A stretch of 64,000 nt of DNA from an uncultured Clostridia bacterium (GTDB lineage Bacteria; Bacillota; Clostridia; TANB77; CAG-508). The notes beneath the pieces are model-generated. The model worked only from the letters and a program-made list of their open reading frames with translations. It was not told the DNA's origin and searched no databases. Positions 8,193 through 18,169 of this stretch are shown here, one piece after another; position 1 is the first letter of the stretch, and every line of letters begins with the position of its first letter. The stretch spans positions 31,898 to 95,897 of the forward strand of contig CAOMRW010000002.1 in NCBI GenBank assembly GCA_948485625.1, in the 5' to 3' direction. A program made the position numbers and the translations under genes.

Positions 8193-9861
8193 TTAAAATG
8201 TTTCCATTTTTACTTGTTTTCCATTAAAGCAAAATACCATTTTTGTAATATTAGAAAATCCTCTCTCTTTCAGATTTTCTTCATATTTTTTATTATCAAT
8301 TTGTTTTTTAGCATTCTCTATTGTTTTTTCTAATGTTTCTTCTTTTTCATCTTCTAAAACCTTAAACTCTATAATAAAACTATTTGCATTTTTATCTTTT
8401 GGCTCTAGCATTATATCATATCTTCCATACCCTGATTCTCTATTTGAATTCACATAGTATGTATCCCTTAATCCAACTAACATCCCTAGTACAAATGCAT
8501 GATAAAAATTCTCTGCTGTGTTTTCTCCTACATCCATATAACTAAACATTTCTCTTACTAGTACTTTGAATTTTTTTTCAAACTCTTCAAGATTTAATGT
8601 TACTAAATCATTTAATATACTTTTTAAATTATTTCCTACTACTTTATCATTAAACCAATTTCTTATTATTCCTCTAAATAATTCTTTTATCTCTTTGTTT
8701 GGTATTTTTACTTTATATAGCCCCTCTGAAATATCTATTGTTTCTACTACCTTTAAATAGCCTGTCCCTAGTAATAATCCCCATATATTATTTTCATTTT
8801 TTTCTATTCCAACTATTACTGTTTCTTGATCTAAATATACCTCAATTGCTTCATCATTTAATAATCTTTCTATTTTTTCTTTCAATATCAAAGAATTTTC
8901 CAATATTATTTTTATTAAATCATTTGAACTTGTATTCACCCAATATGGAATCAACTCTCTTCTTTTTAAATAGTTTAATATGCTCCATGGATTATAAATT
9001 CCATTTGTATTACCTATTCTATAACCATCATACCATCTTTTTATTTCCTCTTTATCATCTTGAATTTGGAAGTCCTCTACAACTTTATCCATTTCTTTTT
9101 CTGTAATTCCAAAATCATTACTAAACTCATCATTTAAAACTGTATATACATCAAAATTATTTGCTCCGACTAAATATACTCTCTTTTGCGACTCTACTTA
9201 CACCTGTTATTACTGTTTTCTCTAAATATGGGTTATCTTTGAATGTTGTCCCAAAAAATGTCTTAAAAAATTTTATAGATTCATCATAATATCCTTCTAC
9301 ATAAAAATTTTGCAATGGTACATCATATTCATCCAGAAATAGCATTACTGGTCTATTATAGTATCTATTTAAATATTTTGAAAGTTGTTTTACACTATTT
9401 TTCAATACATTTTCATCTGCTCTAAACCATAATATATCATTTATCTGTTCCTTTTCTTCAGGATATATTATATCACTATCTAATAAATATCTATGTTCTT
9501 GATACATATCTGATATTGCAGATTTTAAATTTAATAGCATTTTTTCATAAGTAGTATCATTTACATCCTTTAATGTCATATATATACATGGATATGCTCC
9601 TAATTTAGATATATATTTTTCTTCTTGTTCTAATATTTTTAACCCATTGAATAATTCTCTATTATCTTTTTGTGAACAATCAAAATAATATCTTAGCATA
9701 CTCATATTTAATGTCTTACCAAATCTTCGTGGTCTTGTTACTAAAATTACACTAGATTGATTATCTATAATATCTTTAATATATAAAGATTTATCTATAA
9801 AATAATTATCTCTCGTTCTTAACATTTTAAAATCACTAACTCCGATTCCAATTCCCTGCAT
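8193..9861 (-). CDS. AAA-ATPase-like / PD-(D/E)XK protein, needs +1 shift at CGG
   Basis: Member of the family with an N-terminal AAA-ATPase-like domain (P-loop TRPRRFGKTLN, Walker B MLFLDEYDVP, sensor-like TGVSRVAKESIFS) and a C-terminal PD-(D/E)XK nuclease domain (YGRYDIMLEP, then FIIEFKVLEDE). These proteins are abundant in Clostridia and Bacteroidetes; their role is unclear (defence or mobile-element links have been proposed). The zero frame stops after IFS-RSK. Skipping the C of CGG at 9166-9168 gives IFSGANNFDVYTVLND and an intact 555-residue protein, matching the family order. Start ATG at 9859-9861 has GGAAGGTG upstream; an earlier in-frame ATG has no ribosome binding site. No other lesion is seen. 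Confidence 0.88.
9166..9168 (-). other. CGG +1 frameshift site 2 (AAA/PD-(D/E)XK)
   Basis: Coding strand TTT AGT CGG AGC AAA TAA in frame zero. Skipping the C gives AGT GGA GCA AAT AAT, restoring the conserved Ser-Gly and the entire downstream domain. Confidence 0.92.
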
Positions 9862-9933
9862 TTTAACACCTTCCTTTTCTAGTATTTCTCTATATTTTAG
9901 ATTTATTCTACTATAAAAAAATATAAATTTCAA

Positions 9934-10237
9934 CAGTTTTGAAAATTTATTTAAACTTTTAAATAAACATTGACAAATACAACAATATTTATTTAAATTA
10001 TATAAGATAGTGAAACATATATAATTTCAGATAATTTTTCCTGTGTTAAGTTTGTTTCTTTTTAACTTAATTCTTTCTCCAATTTCTATATAATTTAATT
10101 CGTACATAAAAACCCTTATTATTATAATATTTTATAGTGAAAGAAAAATAAACAAAATCACCTTAACGTATTGAAGTTCATTTATAAGTGTACTAAAATA
10201 TTTTTAACTTAAAGCAAAAGAAGAGGAAAAAATAATT
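9934..10237. other. Divergent intergenic region
   Basis: About 300-370 bases between divergent genes. It holds an AT-rich palindrome (TTTATTTAAACTTTTAAATAAA-like, about 9948-9970) and a TTGACA hexamer at about 9970 without a convincing -10. Nothing else is recognised. Confidence 0.4.
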
Positions 10238-11362
10238 ATGAAGAAAAATAGAAATAAAGGAATAACATTAATAGCATTAGTTATAACGATAATAATTCTG
10301 TTAGTCTTAGCAGGAATATCAATAGCAAGTCTAATAGGAAGTGGAGTATTTGAAAGAGCAAAAGAATCAAAAGAAAAATCAGAACAAGCACAAATAAAAG
10401 AAGAAATAGAAATGGTGATAATGGACATACAAGTAGAAGAAATATCAAAGGGAAACAATGTAACATTAGAATTGCTAGAAAAAGTGTTACCAAATAAATT
10501 AAAAGACATTGAAACTGAATTAAGTAATGAAAAAATAGATGGAACATATAAAGGCTACATCTATACAATAGATAAAAATTTAAAGGTAACAATAAATAAC
10601 CAAATGACTGAAGAAGAAGAAAAAAGACTTTCAATAAAAGCTAGTTATACTTTTTTAAAATTACCAACAAATGAAAATGATATGAATGCTAAAATTAACT
10701 TAAAAATAAATAGTAAAAATTTAATAACTAATATTACATATCCAGATGGAACTTCATTTGAAAACAATGATGAAAGACAAGAAATAGAGCAGGAATTAAA
10801 TGTTACTTTAAATACAGAATATATAATAAAATGTACATTAAGTGATAACAGTATTGTAAATAAAAAAATAACTATACCTATAAGTGAACTCCTTATTACA
10901 AAAATGATAAATAATACAACAAATGACAAATCAGAAACAATTGCTAACATAACATCTGATACATATTTCAGTCAAGAATATTTACCTTATTATGCATTTG
11001 ACCGAAATATTACTACTTCTTGGTGTACTGAAGCTAATGCAGTATTTCCGCAAAATTTGTATTATGAATTTACAGATGGTAAAAAAAGGAAAGTAGAAAA
11101 TGTGCAATTTACAACAGATTTTATTGCACATCATAATGCATATGATGTACAAGTATATGGAACTAACGATGATATAAATTGGTTCCCAATAATTGAAAGA
11201 ACGACATTACCATTAAAATATGGGGAAAATTATACTGTATTAAATGGACTTTCTAACGAATCATTTAAAAAATTCAAATTTACCTGTTATAACTATTCTT
11301 TTAGTGTATATGCTGATGCAGCTATTTGGGATGTTCAAATGTATGGAAAAGTAGTAAATTAA
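10238..11362 (+). CDS. Prepilin-like surface protein with discoidin-like C-terminal domain
   Basis: 374 residues. The N-terminus (KNRNKGITLIALVITI, then a hydrophobic helix to about residue 40 and a charged SKEKSEQAQ coiled region) is a type IV prepilin-like signal cut after Gly. The usual Glu at mature position 5 is replaced by Ala. Residues about 235-370 resemble an F5/8 type C (discoidin) carbohydrate-binding fold (YYAFDRNITTSWCTE, LYYEF, AYDVQVYGTNDDINW, FKKFKFTCYN). It is probably exported and displayed on the cell surface, where the C-terminal domain might bind glycans. GAGGA precedes the ATG at a ten-base spacing. A related protein with a different C-terminal domain is encoded at 14465-15523. 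Confidence 0.8.
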   Translation: MKKNRNKGITLIALVITIIILLVLAGISIASLIGSGVFERAKESKEKSEQAQIKEEIEMVIMDIQVEEISKGNNVTLELLEKVLPNKLKDIETELSNEKIDGTYKGYIYTIDKNLKVTINNQMTEEEEKRLSIKASYTFLKLPTNENDMNAKINLKINSKNLITNITYPDGTSFENNDERQEIEQELNVTLNTEYIIKCTLSDNSIVNKKITIPISELLITKMINNTTNDKSETIANITSDTYFSQEYLPYYAFDRNITTSWCTEANAVFPQNLYYEFTDGKKRKVENVQFTTDFIAHHNAYDVQVYGTNDDINWFPIIERTTLPLKYGENYTVLNGLSNESFKKFKFTCYNYSFSVYADAAIWDVQMYGKVVN

Positions 11363-11378
11363 AAAACTGAAAAACAAA

Positions 11379-11426
11379 AAAATTCCTTAAAATACATTTA
11401 TGTTATTTTTAAGGAATCTTTTTGTT
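11379..11426 (+). terminator. Terminator after discoidin-like gene
   Basis: Long stem AAAATTCCTTAAAA/TTTTTAAGGAATCTTTTT with a short loop, followed by TTTTTG, directly after the gene. Confidence 0.85.
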
Positions 11427-11619
11427 TAAGAATATACGAAAATATTTAAATGATATCTTTTTTCAATATATTTTTCTTTCTTCCATGCTTGAAATTATAA
11501 CTTCATCTTTTTTCTTCCGATAATCTCTAAAAAAGTATTTTTCACTTTATTTATTGATACTTGATTTAATTTCTGACTTAACAACTCTAATTTTTCTCTC
11601 TTCCATACTCCTCTAATAC

Positions 11620-11676
11620 AAAGTAATACTTTAATGCAAAATAGCTTGTACATATTTTATTAAAGTATTACTTTGG
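11620..11676. repeat. Isolated inverted repeat
   Basis: Arms CAAAGTAATACTTTAAT and ATTAAAGTATTACTTTGG flank about 23 bases. It lies in a 420-bp gene-free gap that otherwise holds only the preceding terminator. No second copy is seen in the window. It is similar in design to the other hairpin elements. Confidence 0.7.
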
Positions 11677-11784
11677 AATCAAACTATTAATCCCATAGTA
11701 ATACTCTTATTCATTAATCATAAATTTTGCATTTTATAATAAAACTTACTATTTTCTTCTATTATTCATTTATTAATCAAAAAT

Positions 11785-12831
11785 CTATAGAGCTAGCTCA
11801 ATTAATTTATCTAATAACTCACTATACCCAATACCCACATAATCAAAAAGTTTTGGATACATACTAATACTAGTAAATCCTGGTAAAGTATTTATCTCAT
11901 TAATAAAAACCTTATCTGTATCATTCTCTATAAAAAAGTCCACACGAGACAATCCTTTCCCATCAATCGCCTTAAAAGCTTTTATAGCTAGTTCTCTAAT
12001 TTCATTTGATTTCTCATCAGAAATATTAGTAGGAATCAACACCTTTGATTCTTGATTATTATATTTTGCATCATAACTATAAAATTCGTCAGCAGCTTTA
12101 ATTTCTCCTACACATGAACTAATAACTTCTTCATTTCCTAAAACTGCACATTCAACTTCTCTACCAATAATTCCTTCTTCTATTAAAATTTTTCTATCAA
12201 ACATTGAAGCTTCCACTATAGCTTCTCTTAATTCATCTTTACTATTAACTTTGCTTATTCCAACACTTGAACCAGAATTTGATGGCTTCACAAACATAGG
12301 AAACTTCAATTTATTTATTATTATATCAGAAATATCTTCTAAATCTAAAATAGTTTCATTAAATTCCTCATCAATATAAATATATTTTTCATCAAAACTT
12401 CTTAAATAAACATATTTAGTCTGACTTATACCAGCCTTATCAAAAGCAATTTTTGAATAAACTTTATCCATTCCAACACTAGAAGCTAAAACTCCACACC
12501 CAACATATGGTATCTTTAATAATTCAAAAAGACCTTGTATTGTACCATCTTCTCCATATAATCCATGTAATACAGGAAAAACAACATCAAGAGATTTTAA
12601 AAATTCAATAACATTATCTATATGTATTTTATCTTTTAGTTCTTCTCCTACTACCTCATTCTCTTCTAAATTATTGACATTAAACCATTCTCCATTTTTA
12701 TCTATATAAATTGAATAAATATTATATTTTTCTTTATTTAGATGTTTTATAACTGAAACACCAGATACACAAGAAACTTCATTTTCTGTTGACATTCCAC
12801 CAAATATAACACCTAATTTTAACTTTTCCAA
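11785..12831 (-). CDS. ddl: D-alanine--D-alanine ligase
   Basis: 348-residue ATP-grasp enzyme that joins two D-Ala molecules in the cytoplasm for peptidoglycan precursor synthesis. N-terminal KLGVIFGGMSTENEVS, the VFPVLHGLYGEDGTIQG motif, the ATP-grasp segment FVKPSNSGSSVGISKV and the C-terminal FINEINTLPGFTSISMYP are all present. The preferred start is TTG at 12829-12831, which places the conserved N-terminus at residue 4 and uses AAGGAGATGA as ribosome binding site. An ATG at 12841-12843 directly abuts GGAG, so it is less likely. It follows murF with about 30 nt between them and is probably co-transcribed, giving the D-Ala-D-Ala supply and ligation steps together. Confidence 0.95.
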   Translation of the reverse strand: MEKLKLGVIFGGMSTENEVSCVSGVSVIKHLNKEKYNIYSIYIDKNGEWFNVNNLEENEVVGEELKDKIHIDNVIEFLKSLDVVFPVLHGLYGEDGTIQGLFELLKIPYVGCGVLASSVGMDKVYSKIAFDKAGISQTKYVYLRSFDEKYIYIDEEFNETILDLEDISDIIINKLKFPMFVKPSNSGSSVGISKVNSKDELREAIVEASMFDRKILIEEGIIGREVECAVLGNEEVISSCVGEIKAADEFYSYDAKYNNQESKVLIPTNISDEKSNEIRELAIKAFKAIDGKGLSRVDFFIENDTDKVFINEINTLPGFTSISMYPKLFDYVGIGYSELLDKLIELAL

Positions 12832-12862
12832 AATATTAATCATCTCCTTCAAAATATAACCA

Positions 12863-14257
12863 TTAATTTTTTGCAAGGCTTTCTGCTATCTCAAAAAACC
12901 TCATTCCATTTGAAGCTTTAAATAAAATAGCATCTCCGTCTTTCCAATTTTCCTTAATAAAAGTATCTATTTTTCTCTTATCTTCAAAATAAAAAATATT
13001 ACAAGAATCCATTCCATTTTTCTCGGCTTCTTCTGCAATATATTTTGCATTTTCTCCACTACAAATTAGAATATCTATATCATTTTCAGTAACTTCTTTT
13101 CCAACTTTTTCATGAAGCTCCTTTGAATATTCACCAAGTTCAAACATATCTCCTAATACTGCAATCTTCCTATTGTTCTTTAATGCACTCAAATATTTTA
13201 AAGATGCTTGCATTGATTCAAAACTTGCATTATAACTATCATTTATAATTGTCACTCCATTTTTCAATTCTGTTATATCCATTCTTTTTTTAGTTAGCTC
13301 AAATGTTTCAATTCCTCTTTTTATTTGTTCAATACTTAGTCCCAATATATTTCCAACAGTAGCAGCACACAATGCATTATATACAAAATGAATTCCTCCT
13401 ACTGGAACTAATACTTTAAATCTTTCTCCTTTTAAATTACAAACGAATTCACTGTTATTTTCATTTAAAACAATATCTTCTGCCATAACTTCAGATTTGT
13501 TTTCAATTCCATATGTATATATTTTTATATCTTTGCTTTTTAAAGATAAATCATGCAACAAATCATTATCATTATTAACAACTAATAACTTTTTTTCCAT
13601 TCCATCTAATATTTCTAACTTAGCTTTCAGAATATTCTCTCTAGAACCTAAATTACCAATATGTGATGTCCCTATATTAGTAATAACTGAAATTGTTGGT
13701 TTAGCTATTTGAGTTAATTCACTTATTTCTCCAAAATGATTCATCCCCATTTCAATTACAGCTGATTGATGGTTTTCAAGTCTAAATATTGTAAATGGCA
13801 ATCCTATATTATTATTATTATTCCCTTGTGTCTTTAATGTTTCATATTTTTGAGAAACAACATTTGCTATTATATCTTTTGTACTTGTTTTCCCTACACT
13901 TCCTGTTATACCAACAACTGGAAAATTCTCTCCATATAAACTTCTTTTATATTTTGCAATATCAGAAATTGCCTTAATTGTATCTTCTACTTCTATAATA
14001 TTTCTATCTTCCAAGCCACTTAACTCTTCTTTTGTAAAATCCACACCTTGTATTATTACAGTACTAGCACCTTTTTCAAATGCTTGCTTCCAAAGTAGAT
14101 TTCCATCAAAATTTTCTCCTTTTATTCCTATATATGTATCACCTGGATTTATTATTCTTGTATCTTTACAAAATTCTCTACATTCTGAATTGATATTTCC
14201 TTTTATTAATGTTCCTTTTGTTACATCTATTATTTCTTTTATTTTCATTTTTTTCAT
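12863..14257 (-). CDS. murF: UDP-MurNAc-tripeptide--D-Ala-D-Ala ligase MurF
   Basis: 464-residue Mur ligase that adds the D-Ala-D-Ala dipeptide to the UDP-MurNAc tripeptide. Domain 1 has DTRIINPGDTYIGIKGENFDG, the central domain has the ATP loop GITGSVGKTSTK (residues about 116-127) and NNNNIGLP, and the C-terminal domain contains NDSYNASFESM and AVLGDMFELG. Full length for the family. AGGTGA precedes the ATG. It is the first gene of a two-gene operon with ddl, whose product makes its substrate. Confidence 0.96.
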   Translation of the reverse strand: MKKMKIKEIIDVTKGTLIKGNINSECREFCKDTRIINPGDTYIGIKGENFDGNLLWKQAFEKGASTVIIQGVDFTKEELSGLEDRNIIEVEDTIKAISDIAKYKRSLYGENFPVVGITGSVGKTSTKDIIANVVSQKYETLKTQGNNNNNIGLPFTIFRLENHQSAVIEMGMNHFGEISELTQIAKPTISVITNIGTSHIGNLGSRENILKAKLEILDGMEKKLLVVNNDNDLLHDLSLKSKDIKIYTYGIENKSEVMAEDIVLNENNSEFVCNLKGERFKVLVPVGGIHFVYNALCAATVGNILGLSIEQIKRGIETFELTKKRMDITELKNGVTIINDSYNASFESMQASLKYLSALKNNRKIAVLGDMFELGEYSKELHEKVGKEVTENDIDILICSGENAKYIAEEAEKNGMDSCNIFYFEDKRKIDTFIKENWKDGDAILFKASNGMRFFEIAESLAKN

Positions 14258-14350
14258 ATAATCACCTACTCATATTATTCTTGTTAGATTATATGCTTTT
14301 TTTATTTTTTTTGCAATCAATAATATTAAAAAAATCTGTCATAATCAAAA

Positions 14351-14407
14351 GCCAGGTCTTTCCCTCTTACTTTTATATATATAAAAGTAAGGATTAAAGA
14401 CCTGGCC
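14351..14407. repeat. REP-like hairpin, family B, copy 1 (divergent)
   Basis: Inverted repeat with outer arms GCCAGGTCTTTCC/GGATTAAAGACCTGGC and inner TTACTTTTATATATATAAAAGTAA. The outer CCAGGTCTT core is shared with the elements at 36519-36602, 53361-53432 and 55781-55858. It stands in the gap between the prepilin-like gene and murF. Confidence 0.8.
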
Positions 14408-14464
14408 TCTCATTACTATCATATTAACACAGACTTTTTTATGGCCCTTTTTTTTACATAAGTT

Positions 14465-15523
14465 TTATACATCCATTAAATTTGATAAATATTTTTGATT
14501 AAATATCTTTGTTGGGATGCATACAACTGGACGAACTGGCAGTATATTTGTATTAACATATGAATACACCGATAAACTACAATCAGTATCCACATAATAT
14601 TCTGATTCAGTTCCATATCCAGTTCCAGCAGGAGATGCTAACCAATAATAATTTATTGTATCAGATCCATATATTCCATGATTAGAACCTAATTCACTTA
14701 CACTATTTTTTATTAAACTATATCCTATATTATTAGTTTCAATTTCAATTATATTATCTTTATTGTTTCTATTATTATATGAAGCAACTATAAGTTCTAA
14801 TGTTGGACTACCTATTGCAAACAAAGCATCTTCGTTAGTATAATGACTCCATAATTCTGCATCAGTCAGCCATGCAGTAACTCGTATGTTATTGCTTGTA
14901 TTTTCTTCTGTAAATAATGATTTTATCATAGGATTTAATTTTTGCCCAACTAAACTAACATCTGCACCATTTTGATAATTCTCACAATACCTTAATGGTA
15001 CTTTATCTGCTACTGAATTATCTAAATTATCAGAAATTATATATGTACAACTTGTATCTTGATAAAATAATCTCCAACCATTTGTTATATCTTCTTTTAC
15101 ATTATAGTTTGTTACTTTCCATCCATATTTATCAGTGTTTATAGCTCTTTTCTTCCCTATTGTTAATTCTTCTATTGTAATATCTTCATAATTATATGCT
15201 ACTATTATTGTATATCCATTTCTATATATATTAATACTATTTTCTTCTAAAATTTCATATTCATCTATTTGATTGTTTTGAACTTTTTCATCTAAAAATT
15301 CTTCAAAAGTTATTTTATTAATTTCTTTTTCTATCTCCCATTCATCTAGCACTAATCCTATCTCTTCTTCTGCCTGTGCCTTTTCACTTTTCTGCTTACT
15401 TTCTTTCGCTTTTTCAAATAATCCGCTTCCTGTTAAACTTGCTATTGATATTCCTGCTAGTATTAATAATACAATAATGGTTATAATTAATGCTATCAAT
15501 GTAATCCCTCTAGTATCTCTCAT
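14465..15523 (-). CDS. Prepilin-like surface protein, second type
   Basis: 352 residues. N-terminus MRDTRGITLIALIITIIVLLI with the same Gly/Ile processing site as the discoidin-like protein and again Ala instead of Glu at mature position 5. Then come a SKQKSEKAQAEEE helix and a large C-terminal region containing VTAWLTDAELWSHY, YWLASPAG and NILPVRPVVCIP, a pattern seen in Clostridial surface proteins with C-terminal 'LASP...VRPVV' modules of unknown role. Start ATG at 15521-15523 has AGGAGG at nine bases; an earlier ATG lies before that site. It is probably exported through a pilin-like or pseudopilin route. No pilus assembly genes are in the window. Confidence 0.78.
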   Translation of the reverse strand: MRDTRGITLIALIITIIVLLILAGISIASLTGSGLFEKAKESKQKSEKAQAEEEIGLVLDEWEIEKEINKITFEEFLDEKVQNNQIDEYEILEENSINIYRNGYTIIVAYNYEDITIEELTIGKKRAINTDKYGWKVTNYNVKEDITNGWRLFYQDTSCTYIISDNLDNSVADKVPLRYCENYQNGADVSLVGQKLNPMIKSLFTEENTSNNIRVTAWLTDAELWSHYTNEDALFAIGSPTLELIVASYNNRNNKDNIIEIETNNIGYSLIKNSVSELGSNHGIYGSDTINYYWLASPAGTGYGTESEYYVDTDCSLSVYSYVNTNILPVRPVVCIPTKIFNQKYLSNLMDV

Positions 15524-15975
15524 TTCCTTTTTCCTCCTATGTTTCAACATTTTTCTATATTTATTTCCCTCTCTTAATATAACTTAATAAAACTATGTAG
15601 TGGATAACAAAAGAGTAAGAATGTAATATTATCAATCCTTAAAAGCACTGGTATTACTGCATCATTGTCTTAAATAGCAACTTCTACTAATACATGTATT
15701 CTCTATGAGTTATTATATATTTTGCTATATTATAAAACAATAAAAGTATCTACTTTTTGTAGTCACTTTTTAACATAATATCTTAACAATCAAATACTTT
15801 TTTATAATCATTATTCACTACTTATATTAATACTAGTATTATATAAATACTATCATCACTACTAATACAACTAATTTTATTTTCTTATTGCCTTTTTATA
15901 AACATTCATAATACTCTCTCTTTTGCCTATTATCAATTATTTTAATAGTTGCAATAATTAATAATATAAATAAAA
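15524..15975. other. Gene-free gap
   Basis: About 450 AT-rich bases between the prepilin-like gene and the SASP gene. I see no open frame with a ribosome binding site on either strand and no repeat shared elsewhere. Confidence 0.4.
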
Positions 15976-16012
15976 ATATTAGAACATTGCTAAAAAACAA
16001 CATTCTAATATT
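15976..16012 (-). terminator. Terminator after SASP gene
   Basis: Arms AATATTAGAA and TTCTAATATT on the minus strand, followed by TTTATTT, ten bases after the SASP stop. Confidence 0.75.
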
Positions 16013-16021
16013 AAAAATAAA

Positions 16022-16201
16022 CTACTTATTTTCAACTGAACGATTTGCTATCTCTATAGCCTTAGTAACTATATTCCCACAATCTCTAGAAGAAACACTT
16101 GCCCAACTACCACCATCTTTTTTTACTTGGTCATAAACACCTAACTCTTTGGCAATTTCTTCTCTTAAATTTTCAGATATTAACTTACTATTTCTAGACA
16201 T
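16022..16201 (-). CDS. Small acid-soluble spore protein, alpha/beta type
   Basis: 59 residues, a DNA-coating protein of the spore core that protects against UV and supplies amino acids on germination. It contains LREEIAKELGVYDQV and a C-terminal ITKRL-like stretch NIVTKAIEIANR. The germination protease site region (ELGV) is recognisable. Start ATG at 16199-16201 is preferred because GGAGG lies five bases upstream; an earlier in-frame start covers the ribosome binding site. It is a single-gene unit with its own terminator. Expression by sigma-G in the forespore is expected from the family, but I could not assign a clear sigma-G promoter. Confidence 0.85.
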   Translation of the reverse strand: MSRNSKLISENLREEIAKELGVYDQVKKDGGSWASVSSRDCGNIVTKAIEIANRSVENK

Positions 16202-16507
16202 AACATCCTCCTTACTAATCAGCACTATAATCCTATCAAAATAAAATCACAATACCAATTCATTAATAAAGTTTATTTAAACTTTATCAATATTATTATT
16301 AACAAAAAAACAAATAATATTTTGCCAATAAAAGACCATTAAACAACAAATTGACAAATCACCAAAAAATATCCAACATTAAAAATACAAATTAAAATTA
16401 AAAATTAACCACCAGCAGGCAATTTCAAAGAATAATTTTCAAAATTAATAGTAGTAAAAATCTCAAACACATGATATACTATAATAGACTAAAAAAAGGA
16501 GAAAAAC
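16202..16507. other. Divergent gap between SASP and VanW-like genes
   Basis: About 305 bases. A TATAAT lies near 16479-16484, 24 bases before the VanW-like start, with an AAAAGGAG ribosome binding site; no good -35 is seen. Otherwise nothing is recognised. Confidence 0.4.
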
Positions 16508-18031
16508 ATGGAAGTAAAAGAAAAAGCAAAACTAATAACGGAAGAAACGACTTCATTAGTTATAAATAATTATGAAAACAAAAAACGATCAGATATATTC
16601 ACAATCTTTGGAATACTATGTTTTATATTTATATTGCTACTATTAATAACATTCTGTATATTTACACTAATAAATACTAAAAGTAACAAAATAGCAAATG
16701 GTGTTTATATAAAAGGAATTGATGTATCCAATTTAACAAAAGAAGAAGCAAAACAAAAAATATCTCAATATATAAATTCCTCAATACCAGAAGAAATAAA
16801 ACTAAAACACAATGATTTTGAAACATCTATATCTCCATCACAATTAACAATATACTTCAATACAAATCAAGCTATCGATATAGCATATCAAATTGGTAAA
16901 AATGATAATATATTTCAAAACAATTTAGAAATTTTAAAAGCATTATTTTTTAAAATACATATAGACCCTGGATTCACAATTAATGAAGAACAGTTAAAAC
17001 ATAATTTACAAGACATATCATCAAAATTACCAGACAGAGTAATTGAAAGTAGCTGTTATATTGATGGAAATAATCTAATAATAACAAAAGGTTGTAAAGG
17101 AACAATAATAAAAGTAGAAGAATCCGCAAATTATATAAAAAATAATATAAACATTTTAAACTTACAAAATGGCCCTTTAGAATTAATAACAGAAACCCAA
17201 TCACCAACACCAATAAATTTAGATGCCATATATAATGAAATACATAAACCTCCTGTTGATGCATACTACACACAAAATCCATATAGAGTACATCCAAGTG
17301 AAAATGGATTAGACTTCAATATCTCATTAGAAGATGCAAAAAAACTACTACAAGAAGAAAAAGAGGAATATATAATTCCACTAAAAATAGTTTACCCAAA
17401 TATAACAACAAATATGATTGGAACAGAAGCTTTTCCAGACTTATTATCAGAATTCTCAACAAAATATGCAACAAGTAATAGAAATCGTACAACAAATCTA
17501 ATTTTAGCAGCAAACAAAATAAATGGAACAGTATTAATGCCAGGAGAAACATTCTCTTACAACAAAGTAGTTGGAGAAAGAACAATAGAAGCAGGATACA
17601 AAGAAGCACCAATATATGTTGAAGGCAGAGTTGAAGATGGTTTAGGAGGAGGAATCTGCCAAATAACAACAACTCTATATAATGCAGCATTATTTGCCAA
17701 TTTAGATATAATAGAAAGAAGTAATCATCAATTCATACCATCATATGCAAATGCTAGTAGAGATGCAACAGTTGTCTATGGAGCTATTGATTTCAAATTT
17801 AAAAACAATAGAAATTATCCTATAAAAATTACATGTTCTGTTGCAAATGGAATCGCAAATTTCAAAATATTTGGTCTAAAAACAGATGAAGATTATGATG
17901 TAGAAATAACCTCTAGAATAACAGGAACAACATCTAATGCAATATATTCAGAAGCATACAAAATTTTAAAGAAAAATGGAGCAATCATAAGTAGTGAAAT
18001 TTTATCAAAAGATACATATAAAAAACATTAA
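16508..18031 (+). CDS. VanW-family membrane-anchored protein
   Basis: 507 residues. A single membrane segment at about residues 32-56 leaves most of the protein outside the cell. Two peptidoglycan-binding-4 type repeats (VYIKGIDVSNLTKEEAKQKI onward) precede the VanW domain (NLILAANKINGTVLMPGETFSYNKVVGER, GGGICQITTTLYNAALFANL, RSNHQFIPSYANASRDATV). VanW-family proteins are common cell-wall associated proteins of Firmicutes with unproven function, sometimes linked to vancomycin resistance clusters only by position. The last residues lack the G5 domain found in some relatives. GGAGAAAAAC precedes the ATG. Confidence 0.88.
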   Translation: MEVKEKAKLITEETTSLVINNYENKKRSDIFTIFGILCFIFILLLLITFCIFTLINTKSNKIANGVYIKGIDVSNLTKEEAKQKISQYINSSIPEEIKLKHNDFETSISPSQLTIYFNTNQAIDIAYQIGKNDNIFQNNLEILKALFFKIHIDPGFTINEEQLKHNLQDISSKLPDRVIESSCYIDGNNLIITKGCKGTIIKVEESANYIKNNINILNLQNGPLELITETQSPTPINLDAIYNEIHKPPVDAYYTQNPYRVHPSENGLDFNISLEDAKKLLQEEKEEYIIPLKIVYPNITTNMIGTEAFPDLLSEFSTKYATSNRNRTTNLILAANKINGTVLMPGETFSYNKVVGERTIEAGYKEAPIYVEGRVEDGLGGGICQITTTLYNAALFANLDIIERSNHQFIPSYANASRDATVVYGAIDFKFKNNRNYPIKITCSVANGIANFKIFGLKTDEDYDVEITSRITGTTSNAIYSEAYKILKKNGAIISSEILSKDTYKKH

Positions 18032-18079
18032 AATATTTTTTATCTCATATTAGAAATTGTAAAATTTTACTTTGTTCGC

Positions 18080-18108
18080 TTGAATAAAGTAGAAAACTAT
18101 TGTAATAT
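18080..18108 (+). promoter_or_regulatory. Promoter of locus 3 transcript
   Basis: TTGAAT, 17-base spacer, TAATAT on the plus strand; as at loci 1 and 4, GTTCGC stands just before the -35. Confidence 0.6.
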
Positions 18109-18169
18109 ATTACCAACCTTTCGATGTCAAAGGTAGTTCTTACATAAGGACGGAAAAGGGGTAAACAAG

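Noticed and set aside
13795..14397. Plus-strand Leu/Tyr-rich frames opposite murF
   Set aside because: Antisense shadows of murF in AT-rich DNA without start signals.
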